Notes under the pieces: model-generated
The model's database searches: none
The model's input: the letters and a program-made list of their open reading frames with translations, nothing else
Told to the model about the DNA's origin: nothing
DNA from: Tetragonia tetragonoides
Taxonomy: Eukaryota; Streptophyta; Magnoliopsida; Caryophyllales; Aizoaceae
NCBI GenBank assembly: GCA_038025085.1
Contig: CM076147.1
Coordinates: 41,724,766-41,788,765 of the forward strand
DNA length: 64,000 nucleotides
Direction of reading: 5' to 3'
Shown here: in pieces, positions 54,276 through 64,000 of the stretch
Layout: every line of letters starts with the position of its first letter
Numbering within the stretch: the first letter of the stretch is position 1
Made by a program: the position numbers and the translations under genes

Positions 54276-57200
54276 ATGGAGGGACTAAACTGTTTAAACG
54301 GTGCGGCAATTGTCTTGTTGTTTATGTTCACCATTCATTATTACTTCAAAAATACCAAAAACAAGAAGAAATCATCAAACCAACCTCCAAGCCCTCCATC
54401 ACTTCCTATCATAGGCCACCTACACCTTATCAAACAACCTTTCCACCACACCCTCCACAACATCGCCACAAAGTACGGCGAAGTCCTCTTACTCAAATTC
54501 GGTGTCCGTAATGTTCTCCTCATCTCTTCACCCACCGCGGTCGAGGAATGTCTCAACAAAAACGACACCATTTTCGCCGATCGTCCCGACACTCTTGTGG
54601 GTCGAATTTGCCATTATAATAGCACCTCCATTGCTTTCTCCCCTTATAATAACCACTATCGAACCCTTAAGAAGGTTCTCACCCAAGAGGTTTTCTCTTC
54701 CACTAAAACCCCTCTTTTAGCTGTTATTCGCCAAGAGGAGGTTCGGTTGCTCCTTAAGGCTATGTGGCAGGACACTTCTTTATCAACAACAACTAATACT
54801 CCAGTCAAGGTTCACATGCAACGGGGGTTCAGTGAGCTCGCGTTGAACTTAATGACCAAGATGGTCGCTGGCAAGAGGTATTTTAATTTTAATTTTAATT
54901 TTTCTTTAATTTCATTGTTTATGACGACTGTAAGAACGGCCCCACACTACATCTCATCTCGGGTTAGCAGTTTAGCCCATGTTAATCTGAACCAAGCTAG
55001 GTGGTTATATGCCCCTAATAGTCATCAACCACACATGCATTGGAAATATCAAGGATGTAGGAGTACTAAACTTTGAAATTAATTGGGCCTCTAAATTGGA
55101 AAGTAGTAAGATATTCATATGAGTTTTAGATAGATAATGTAGTGACGCACTCCTTTCACTAATTTTCAATAATTATTTAGGTTATTTTCAACAAAATTGG
55201 AGATATTTTTACCGTTAAAACAAAAACTAGCTAGATATATAACCGTAAATATAGGAAGATGCCTCCTCGTTGCTGGCAAGACGTACATATTTTGTAGTTT
55301 AACGGGCCTCCTGTGCATTATATTAAACTATTGGAGAAAAAATCAATAAGTGGTTGGTATTAGTGGTTCGACACTTTCATCCCTTAAATAAGGTCGAGGG
55401 TTCGAATCTTGTGAATGGAGAAATTATTTAGTGGGAGCACTTTACCCCTTCGTAGACCGACCCAGTGCAAACAAGATTAGCCTTGGCCCAAAGGGCTAAG
55501 ATGAACTTGTGGTTAAACCAAAAAAAAAACTACAGGAGAAAAAGAAAATTGTTTTTTCTTTTTTTTGTTGTTTTCGAAAGAAGCCAGCTCACTTTGTGAT
55601 CTTCTTCCACAAGGAACAAACAATTATTATTTTTTTTTGGTGCAAAGGAACAAACAATTATTGATACTAATAAACATGTGGTGGGTGGAGGTGGCAATTG
55701 GGCGGATCGGGTCAGATTTGGGTTGGGTCATTTCAGATTCAGGTCATTACGGGTTCGGGTTGTATCGGGTCAGAAGAGTAATCGGGTCGGGTTGAGTCGA
55801 GTCGGATTGATTTGGGTTTATGTTGATATGGGGTTACGGGTCAAATCAGGTCGGGTAAGTTTGGATTTCGGTTAAATCGGATTCGGGTTAGTTCGATTTT
55901 TCGGTCATATCAGGTCAGGTTTAATCCATATTTGAGAGCCTATCAAGTCAAAAATAATATGAAGAATTGAAATTTATGTGAAAATTTTCAATAATAAAGA
56001 CTACATGTATGTTTAGTTATTACTTTTTCAATCATTTTGAATATTATATCATTATATGTCGGTTATACTCGGGTTTCGGGTAGAGTCGGTTCGGGTTCAA
56101 TTCGGTTTAGTGTAATTTCGGGTCGGGTGTTATCGGTTTCGGGTAAATTCGAATAATGGGTATTGTCAGGTGTAGGGTTGGATCAGGTCGGGTCGGATCG
56201 GTTTTGGATACAATTTATACATTTTCGGTTGTCGGGCGGGTTTGAAATCGGGCGGGTCGGGTCGATTATCTCGGATCGGGTCGGGTTTTGCCAGCTCTAG
56301 TGGTGGGTATGGTCTGCAAAACTCAGAGGGGAGGACAAGGAGGGCGACCGCCCAGGGCCCAAAGAAAAAGAAGGGGGAAAACTGCTATAAATTGTTACGA
56401 AATGCTAATAAACTAGTTGTAGCTGTAGTTGTAGGTGAAAGCTTGCAGGGATAGCTTTCACAAAATTAGCTGTAGCTGTAGCTGCAGACTGAAAATCATC
56501 TGACAAACTGTTTGGTAGCAGAGAGTAAAAAACACTAGCTGCAAGCTTCAAGTTATGGCTTTTATTGAAAAGTTAGTTATTCGTGTCAAACATAGCCTAA
56601 GTAGTTTCTCCATTCACAAGATTCGAATCCTCAACCTTGTTTAAAGGATAAGAGTGTCGAACCACTAACACCAATCACTTATTGGTATCGTTCTCCTTTA
56701 TTTAACAACTTCAAAAATATAGTGACATGAAACTAATTACTTACATGTTTCCCTTATATACATATATAATAATAATTGGGTTCTACGGAAGGGACGTGGA
56801 TGATGCAACAGAGGCAAAGCTTTTCAGCAGCATAATGAAGGAGGGATCAGTGCTCCAAGGGGCTGGGAACCCTGGAGAGTTCCTACCGATGTTGAAATTC
56901 CTTTTCCGGGGCCTAGAGAAACGGATGGTCACGTGGATGGACAAAACTGACCGGTTCTACCAGCGAATCCTTGACGAGCGTAAGGAAATGATCAAAATGG
57001 CAACCAAAAGTGGTAACAATATCAATAAGGCCATTGTTGATGTGCTCATCTCACTCCAGCAAGAGGACCCTGTCTTTTTCACCAATGAAGTTGTAAAGGG
57101 TGTCATTATGGTAAGGAAATCTCGATATCATTTTCGGTTATTGTAGAAAACCATCCCTAAGTGAATCTTCTATTCAAAAAATTACCCCTAATTGCCTTTT

Positions 57201-58070
57201 GAGTAAGTCTTATATGAGACCAACTCACAGAAAATTAAAGTCACTATTTGAATATATAGGGGTCATTTATTATAAGCAGTGACCATTGTTTTAAAAAGTG
57301 ACCCTCGTCTCACCAAAAATTACACTAAAACCGTCTCAAATAAGTTTTTGTGTTGCATTTTTGTATTCATATAGCCACCTCTAACTATTATTCCATTAGA
57401 CCTCCTTATATATATTTATCCAATGTTTGGGCATTTATAGGTACTTGTACTGGCAGGAGCGGACACTTCGGCTGGCACAATGGAATGGGCAATGTCACTC
57501 CTTCTAAACAATCCCGAAGCCATGAAGAAAGCCCGAGAGGAGATTGACACGGTCATCGGTCATGAGCGTCTCTTGACCGAAGAAGACGTTTTGAAACTCC
57601 CATACCTTCAAAACGTGATTAACGAGACACTTCGTTTGTATCCTCCAACGCCTCTTCTTCTTCCTCATGTATCAAACGAGGACTCTAGAATTTGTGGGTA
57701 CGATGTCTCTAGCGGAACAATGCTGATGGTTAGCCTATGGACAATCCATCGAGACCCGAGATGGTGGAACGAGCCGGAGAAGTTCAAACCGGAGAGGTTC
57801 GAAGGGAAAGAGGGAGAATCACTACTTTACAAGCTTTTGCCCTTTGGTGTAGGAAGAAGAACTTGTCCAGGGTATGCTATGGGTAAAAGAGCTGTGGGGT
57901 TAGTGTTAGGATCGGTGCTTCAGTGCTTTGACTTGGAGAGGCCTAGTGAAGAGATGATTGATATGGAACAAATCTCTGGAATCTCCATGCCTAAAGCTGT
58001 TCCTTTGGAAGCCTTTTGTCAAGTTCGCCCTTGTATGGCTGATTTACTTGCTAAAGAGTTCAATGTGTAA
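54276..58070 (+). CDS. Cytochrome P450, CYP81-like
   Basis: Proposed exons 54276-54877, 56792-57110 and 57441-58070, 516 aa. Residues 8-25 are the ER anchor, followed by the proline hinge PPSPPSLPIIGHLHLI. Exon 3 starts with the I-helix (VLVLAGADTSAGTMEW), then NETLR (ExxR), FKPERFE, and the heme loop FGVGRRTCPG with the cysteine ligand near residue 449. Motifs and spacing fit CYP81, whose members hydroxylate isoflavonoids, indoles or lignans; the substrate here is unknown. The exon 2/3 intron is the conserved A-type P450 intron. The first intron (54878-56791) is unusual: it is full of transposons and interrupts the conserved KR-(F/Y)-Y-G motif. The nearest usable AG drops F-Y-G but keeps frame; the expected acceptor position reads GG. 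It may be functional with a small deletion, or a young pseudogene. Confidence 0.8.
55333..55543 (+). mobile_element. SINE in first P450 intron, copy A
   Basis: The body has box A-like gtggttggtattagtggttc near 55350, box B-like gagggttcgaatctt near 55396, and an A-run at about 55520-55529. Flanks ggagaaaaa at 55333-55341 and 55535-55543 are a 9-bp target duplication. Confidence 0.85.
55679..56308. mobile_element. Non-autonomous hAT-like element in P450 intron
   Basis: The element 55687-56300 (614 bases) is flanked by perfect 8-bp duplications tggtgggt at 55679-55686 and 56301-56308. The ends ggaggtggcaa and (inverted) agagctggcaa match at 9 of 11 bases and fit the hAT terminus. The interior is a degenerate array of cgggtcgggt-type words. 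Open frames inside it are compositional. Confidence 0.85.
56601..56684 (-). mobile_element. Partial SINE, inverted copy B of the same family
   Basis: The reverse complement (caataagtgattggtgttag, then gaggattcgaatcttgtg) matches the first 90 bases of the SINE at 55342-55534, including both promoter boxes, and stops after the ggagaaactactta part. It is a 5' fragment in opposite orientation. Confidence 0.75.
57197..57355 (-). repeat. MITE-like dispersed repeat, copy 2 (P450 intron 2)
   Basis: Carries gtcttatatgagaccaactc and gtgaccct in inverse orientation to the related repeat at 19461-19632. It occupies much of the 330-base second intron of the P450 gene. Confidence 0.6.
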
Positions 58071-58394
58071 TAATTCTTGTAGTGTAAGATGGGGATTGAA
58101 ATTTACTTTGGACCAAGTTGTCATTTGTGAAATAAATAAATGACCTCGCTAGAATCGTCAGTCCCTTTGGTATAGAGAAATGTTGGGAGTATATATCTTC
58201 CATGTGAAATTTCGGCATATGAAATTATGAGCAAATAGTCCTTAGATAAAATAATTATGTTTTTGTTTTGGGTAGAGGCATGATAAATGTCTTGCTCGAT
58301 AACGTGTCATGGTTAATGGAGTACATATGGCAGTAAAATTCAAATGAAATCACGTGCCACTTTAATTGTAGTGAAAAGGATAGGTGTTATGGTT

Positions 58395-59028
58395 CAACAA
58401 CTAATACGCCTTATTTAGCTACGGAAAAAAAATCCATAGCAATATTAGTTGCGGATAATTTTTCGTAGCTAATTAGCTGCGAAAATTAATTATTCGTAGC
58501 TAATTAGCTGCGAAAATTTAATTATGAGTAGTTAATAAATAAATAATTAACAAAAAAATTCGCTGCAGATTTAATTTCCGCAGCTAAAATAGCAATGAAA
58601 TTAATTAATTTCGCCACTAATTAGCGGCCGAATTTATTAATTCCTCCGTTATTTATATTTTTTGGATGGGTTGAAGTACGTGTTAAATATAATACAAGTG
58701 CATTATATATTGAGAAGTTAGCATGTGGTTTCCTGGGAAAGACCTCCTTGCTCTACGCGCGCGAGCAGGGTTCAAATCCCAAATGCAGCACAATTAATTC
58801 ACCAGGAGTGTGCATGTGGGCTGGAAAACAGAGGGGCCCGCACGTGAAGGAAGAATTCAGGCGTCCAAATCAATTCTATTTTCTATTTTCTTTTAAATTT
58901 AACTCAGCTACTATACTCAATTATTCCGCAGCTAATATCAGTGATGGATGGAGTTTATTTCGCCGCTGACCGAAAATAGCGGCGATTTTGGGCTATTACC
59001 GGCGGTTATATTCCGCGGCTTTGTAGTG
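58395..59028. mobile_element. CACTA-type remnant A
   Basis: The right terminus is tttgtagtg (59020-59028), which inverted reads CACTACAAA. Subterminal repeats such as cgtagctaattagctgcg occur twice at about 58466 and 58494, with related gc-(a)gcta / cgcagctaa words through the block. The left end (caactaatacgcc, about 58399) is only a degenerate match, so the boundary is uncertain. A box B-like aggggttcaaatcc-type string near 58770 may be a nested SINE. Confidence 0.55.
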
Positions 59029-59483
59029 ATATCTCTTGTTTGATTTTCTTGCTATGACTGTCAATCCAATTTGGGCAAAGTGAAATAGGTGGCTATAGAA
59101 GAAGAGTTACGAGGCAGTAGGAGATCAAATGAGCGATTAAAAGTTGGGCGAAATCAAAAGGAGGTTAATTAATTGGAGCGAAATAAAACTTAAGGAAATT
59201 GGGCGAAATCAAAGGGAAAGGAAATTGGGCGAAATCAAAGCACGGATTGACGTGGTATATTTGGAAATTATATTTCTGAGAAGAGAGGTAAGCTTAAAGT
59301 AAATTTAAACTTATTCAAAAATTTTAACTTGACTTTAACTTGACTGAATTGTGTTAAAATTAGCTATACTTACAATTGAAGGTAGTAAGTGAATCCTAGA
59401 TGGATGTTAGTTTTTAGGTATGATTAGCAATTTGATTAATTATGAAATTGAAAATTAAAGTGGGTTTGTGTATGTACTGTTAT
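59029..59483. other. Spacer between two CACTA elements
   Basis: Contains several copies of gggcgaaatcaaa (about 59148, 59209, 59227). No gene. Confidence 0.45.
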
Positions 59484-60499
59484 CACTACTACAGAAAGAA
59501 GCTATACCAACACTGCTAAAGTTTCGTATTATGGCCTAAAAATGTCGCCTTATGGTAATGGCAACACTTTTATAAGTGTCACAGTAGCTAATGTAGCCAT
59601 AAATATAAGCCAACACTCTTCTGAAAATAGCCAACACTCTTCTGAAAATAGCCAACACTTTATTTTAGTGTTGCCTCTCTTTAGCAATGCCAACACTTTT
59701 TCAAGGAAACACTTTTACTAGTAAGATGTGACATTTTCTTGTGTTTTTTCAGCAAACTAAGACAACTCTTTTGAACGCTAAGAGCAACACTCTGTTAGTT
59801 TCCAACCAAATTAATCAAACACTTTTTGTATCAAACACAACACTTCACATACAAATTATTCAACATTTTCTTTTATGAAAGCCAACACTTCTTTTGATTT
59901 CTAATGCTTTTGCTGTTGATTGTTTGCTAGTTTCATCCAAATCAAATGCAAACATAAAGTTGATGAATATGTGTGCTCTTCATTGAAATAAAATATAATC
60001 GTTCTTCCGATCCAAAAAAATGCTCATAGCATTATTTCCAATGGTCCAAAATAACAGCTGGAATGCTATATTATACTAAGATGTTTACTGTGAACTCCAA
60101 AAAAAGCAAGTTGCCAATAATTACAACCTCCAAATATAGTCATATAGTTAGTCCAACTACAAAAGTACTTATGCATAGCCTGTAATTCCATCTAATCATT
60201 TCCGCATATCTACCACCAACCGATATGTATACCACCAAAATATAACCTGATACATGAAAACAATAAGAGATATTGTTAACCTCAATTTTTGCACAAGTTG
60301 CCACAATTTATTATTTTTTTTACAGCAAATGCAAACTAAAGAAAAATAATATATATTGGTGATGTGTCTTTAATTTGTCTTGCACATACATACATTTACA
60401 TGAAGAAACTTGTTTCCATATACATAAGATTAGATTAGATGTTTGGATTAAAGAGAATAAATCTCTAAACAATAAAAACATACCTCAAGGAGATGAATG

Positions 60500-61640
60500 G
60501 TCAAGTTAAATATTCTCTAGCAATTGAAGGAGGTAGTCTTTCTATAAGCTTATGCAGAGCATCTTCAATGATTTTATCCCTCTCGCTTAAAAGATCTTTT
60601 CGTATATCTTCTAGCTCTTTGCCTTTTATGGTCTGCGTCCAAGCTTTGTCTTTTTCCGTTCATGGTCAGGCTCAAGCTCTCTTCGCATTTCCAGCAATTG
60701 ACTCTTTTCGGCTTCAACCACAATAGCTTTTAGTGATTCCACAAACTCCCCAGACACCATGTATGATGTTTCACTACCATGTACCTTCTTTAACATCAGT
60801 AACACCTCGACCATATAACCTACGATGCCCACTATACTCCTTCGGCATCACAACAAGAAAAGGATCTATACTGTCATTTTCATCTCCAAGTTGCTTATAG
60901 TTTTTCATGGCCTCCTATAAATTATAGTTTTTGCACAAATAAAACAAATAAATTTAAAGTGATTTAATTTGATAATGACGACAGTGTGTAAGTATGTTAA
61001 ACCAAGCAATAGAATCTTATGATCTTCTTCGTTGTGTCGTCGTATGGCTCGACATATATGTGTCCCTATTTTCTTTTTCTTGTGCGATCAAACACCTGAG
61101 TTAAAGAGAGTTCTTCTATATTTGGATCCACATTTTTCTGCAGAAATATTAAATAAATTAAGAAAAATCTATAGAGTAGATCATAATCAAACCAAGTTGA
61201 AAATAAAGCAACTTGAATAATTCTACACATATAACATGTATTTTGTTATGATTATAATGGTCATGAAAAATATTTCTTACAACATCCTCACGTATTCTCG
61301 CGAAGCTTATCGGACTAGTTGTGTGCATTTTCTTCAGTGACTTACGACGATCCCTTAAAATTGAACAACGTTTCTGCACATATGCAAGCAAAAGTACACT
61401 CAGATGTCATATTTTTTTGTTTTTCATAATTCAGCTCAATTTTATTCATATAGAAGACTCAGCTACACAGTTACAGTAGCTACAAAATACAACATTTCGA
61501 CTGACTATAAATGACAGATTCAACAATGTTTGTTTGCCAAAGCACCTTTTCTTCCTTCTTATTCCACAAGGATAATAACTGCAAAAGCTCATCATCTGGA
61601 ATATTTTTAGGTCGCGATTCTTCCATCTAGCTTTGTTCTC
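60500..61640 (-). pseudogene. En/Spm-type second transposon protein, decayed
   Basis: Fragments in several frames include KRKHFYEQKENKARWKNRD near 61660, RRKSLKKMHTTSPISFARIR at about 61280-61350, and LVVMPKEYSGHRRLYGRGVT at about 60810-60870. A charged coiled coil (VVEAEKSQLLEMRRELEPDHERKK) follows. The HTTG/TTSP-SFARIRE and (P)E-SG--RLYGRGVT blocks are those of the plant transposase family Ptta/En/Spm. Frameshifts and stops separate the blocks. It follows the TNP2 remnant on the same strand, as in plant CACTA elements. Confidence 0.6.
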
Positions 61641-61649
61641 CTTTTGTTC

Positions 61650-62966
61650 GTAGAAATGTTTACGCTTAACCCAACATTTGTATCCATCCAGACAACATTA
61701 AGTAAGCAGGAAAATCACTTATGGTCCAAGTCAAGGTTGCATATACATTTGACATGTTTCATTTTCAAACTTATCATATGTTTCCAACCCATCATTCCAA
61801 AGTTCTATTAACTCATCAATCAAAGGTTGTAAGTATATATCAATATTATTGCCAGGAGAATCGGGGTTGGGAATCAACAGGGATAACACAAAGTATTCTG
61901 ACTTCAAAGACATCCATAGGGGAAAATTATAATTAATTAACACCACAGGCCATGTGCTATGAGAAATACTCATTGTCCGAAAAGGATTAAGCCCGTCACT
62001 TGACAAACCTAGCCTCACATTTCTAGCTAGGTTCTTTGGAAAAATGGGGAAACATAGAATCAAACTCCTTCCATGCTAACCCATCGGAAGGATGCCGCAA
62101 ATTCTCATCTTTAGGGCGATCATCATGCCATGTCATAAACTTTGCAGTTTCAAAGCACATAAATAATCTTTGCAGCCTAGGTTTCAAAGGAAAATTCCAC
62201 AACACCTTTGCTGTAATATTGGAGATTTTTTTAAAAGGCTGGTTGGACCCTCGTTTTTCTTCCCTTTGCTTCCACTTAGAGGTATGACAAATATGACACC
62301 CATCAGGATGTTCGCACTCTTTCCAAAAAAGCATACAATCAATAAGACAAACACATATTTTTTTACAATCAAGACATAAATATCTCATAGTATTTCTAGC
62401 CTCATTGAAATTCACCAGATACTTTGCCTCTGGAATCATCTCTCTCAAAAGTTGTAGTAGATCATTTTATGTTACTAAGTCCATGAAGCGTGTTGAAAAT
62501 GAACAACCTAATGATGAAGGACAATTTAGAAAAATTTTTGCACCCTGGAAACAACTCTTGTTTCCCTCTTCGACCAACCTATTAAAATTTTTGGCTTCTT
62601 CATTTAGACCTTCTTGTACCCTACTTCATCCCTCTAGTGTATCTATAAATCTGATGTACTAACTCATTAATATTGTCATGGAAATTTAATTCATTTTCAT
62701 CTACACCAGTAGCGGATCTCACTGATGAGAGTTTCTCTCCATGAAAAATTCCCACATAATAGTCATCTACAAACCCCCACTCCCATTAAACGATCAAATA
62801 CCTAATTTCTACGATAGGAATAACGATTTCGACAACTCTTGCAAGGACATCGAATTTGACCTCCACGAGCTGCTTTAGAAAATGAAGAATTCAGAAAACA
62901 AATAACCCCACTTTCATATTCTGGCAATCGCCTAGGTAAGTACATCCAACCTCTATCTTCCCCCAT
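61650..62966 (-). pseudogene. CACTA TNP2-type transposase, N-terminal half, decayed
   Basis: From ATG 62966 the frame MGEDRGWMYLPRRLPEYESG, then IRCPCKSCRNRY, is the transposase-associated domain, ended by a stop near 62809. After further breaks come LREMIPEAKYL, DCMLFWKECEHPDGCHICHT, FPLKPRLQRLFMCFETAKFM and DGLAWKEFDSMFPHF. A frameshift at about 62030 leads to NVRLGLSSDGLNPF, WPVVLINYNFPLW, LLIPNPDSPGNNIDIYLQPL and LTWTISDFPAYLMLSGW. This is the TNP2 order up to the LSGW motif; the catalytic remainder is missing. At least one stop, one frameshift and a 3' truncation make it non-functional. Confidence 0.82.
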
Positions 62967-64000
62967 TACTCCAAATGATCTGAAATTATAACAACTTTAA
63001 TTAACAATGAACTATTAACAACAAGGCTTCGGGAAATGTTCAAAGTTTCCTCTTTCTTTTAGTAAGTTGCAAAATTCAGAAACACAACAATGAAATTTAT
63101 ATCATTTCAACATTATTCCAGTAAAACAAGAGTCACATCAAATCCTAAAATAACAACCATTCACACATAATCCAAAATCCAGATAGATCTTTACCATAAT
63201 CAGGCTACAGAAAAATTCGACAATTAAAAATCAAAATGAATTGACAAGAAGGCACTTACATTAACTACGATGGAGTTCACAACACACACAAAAGGGGCAG
63301 TGAGAGATTGTGATTGTGGTAGACGGTGCTGCTGCTCGTAACTATGATTAAAAGCGACCAACTGTAAAAGTAAAACATATGTCATCCAACTTTCTCATCT
63401 ACATAACATAATGCACAAAGAGAAAGAATAAAAAGTTTCGTAGTAGTAATCTATGCATTTAGAATACCAGACAACTTTCAGTTAACATCATGATTTATTT
63501 GTGTTTGGATTTTTTTTTTTTTTGGGGGGGGGGGGGTTGGTGGTGGACTGGTAGTGGGAGGAACATCTTTCTTTTATTTAGACTAGATTAAAGTTCATAC
63601 ACCAGACACTATCCATGCCTTGTGCGTTTAGTGATACAATATCCTTACAAAAGACCTCAGTAGGAGATCATCTAAACAGTTTAGCGTTCAAACAAACAGA
63701 GCTAGTTTCCACCACTTCCATCACCCATTTTGTGGTGGGAGGAACACAATGACTTAATTCATGTATAATAGAGTGTAAAACATCATTTAAAAAAAAGAAA
63801 AGAATACAAAACATGGTCAAGCATCGATGACACTATTTCATTGAATGAAAAAGAAGTGCAAGTAAAACACAAGGGGTAGTTTAAATCCCAGTAAACCATT
63901 ACTAATTATCCTCCTGAAACATTTTAAAAAAAATGTATAGTTTTTTTTTCCTGGAAAGTAAAAGTATTTTATTACTTTTATTGGATAAAGAAATACATAG
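62967..64000. other. Window end, interior of CACTA element or its flank
   Basis: No coding sequence recognised. It holds a T/G run at about 63512-63537 and A-rich sequence. It is probably the 5' side of the CACTA element, but the terminus was not found. Confidence 0.4.

Larger units (their letters stand above)
59484..64000 (-). mobile_element. CACTA (En/Spm) transposon B, extends past the window
   Basis: Left terminus CACTACTACAGAAAGAAGC at 59484, followed by subterminal repeats of gccaacactcttctgaaaat (59601-59650) and further ccaacact words to about 59890. The interior encodes two decayed minus-strand transposase genes (61650-62966 and 60500-61640). The opposite terminus is not in the window. 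The CACTA terminus, subterminal repeats and TNP2 together identify the superfamily. Confidence 0.82.

Noticed and set aside
55565..56454. Gly/Arg-rich open frames in the P450 intron
   Set aside because: They lie in the cgggtcgggt-type interior of a hAT element and are compositional.
59593..59720. CRISPR-like direct repeats (gccaacactcttctgaaaat)
   Set aside because: Directly adjacent copies without unique spacers, next to a CACTA terminus; these are transposon subterminal repeats in a plant genome.

Overview
The window is plant nuclear DNA: AT-rich intergenic sequence, GT-AG introns, a nuclear tRNA gene, plant-only gene families (germin-like, COBRA-like, pectin methylesterase, phytocyanin, CYP81) and dense plant transposon remnants. 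A PB1-like-domain Mutator fragment and the general gene style suggest Caryophyllales, perhaps the chenopod/amaranth family. That placement is an inference.

Layout. 0.9-1.9 kb (-): germin-like protein. 4.0-6.3 kb (+): Mutator-transposase scrap fused to a truncated THI1/THI4 thiazole-synthase pseudogene. 9.8-10.2 kb (-): small six-cysteine secreted peptide. 12.7-15.2 kb (+): intact thiamine thiazole synthase. 17.3-19.2 kb (+): pectin methylesterase with pro-domain. 20.4-23.3 kb (+): DDRGK1/UFBP1 homologue of the UFM1 pathway. 24.6-27.5 kb (-): COBRA-like GPI protein of the long, CBM-carrying class. 29.2-35.5 kb: satellite-like block split by a Helitron that carries its own tandem array of related repeats in the opposite orientation. 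36.0-42.8 kb (-): 11-exon GYP7/TBC1D15-type Rab-GAP. 45.0-45.8 kb (+): early-nodulin-like phytocyanin. 46.2-47.6 kb: non-autonomous Mutator-like element. 48.0 kb: tRNA-Lys(CUU). 49-51.5 kb: Tourist-like MITE and an LTR-like block. 52-52.6 kb: two SINEs. 54.3-58.1 kb (+): CYP81-type P450 whose first intron is packed with nested transposons. 58.4-64 kb: two CACTA elements, one with decayed TNP2 and En/Spm-type transposase genes.

The genes do not form a pathway. Four (germin-like, pectin methylesterase, COBRA-like, phytocyanin) act in the apoplast or cell wall, which is probably coincidence. I found no clearly new biological system. The most interesting structures are the Helitron carrying an inverted satellite array inside a satellite host, the thiazole-synthase pseudogene that has lost exactly one of its introns, and the P450 with a TE-filled intron and a non-canonical acceptor. 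Exon borders were placed by eye from GT-AG sites, frame continuity and family conservation.
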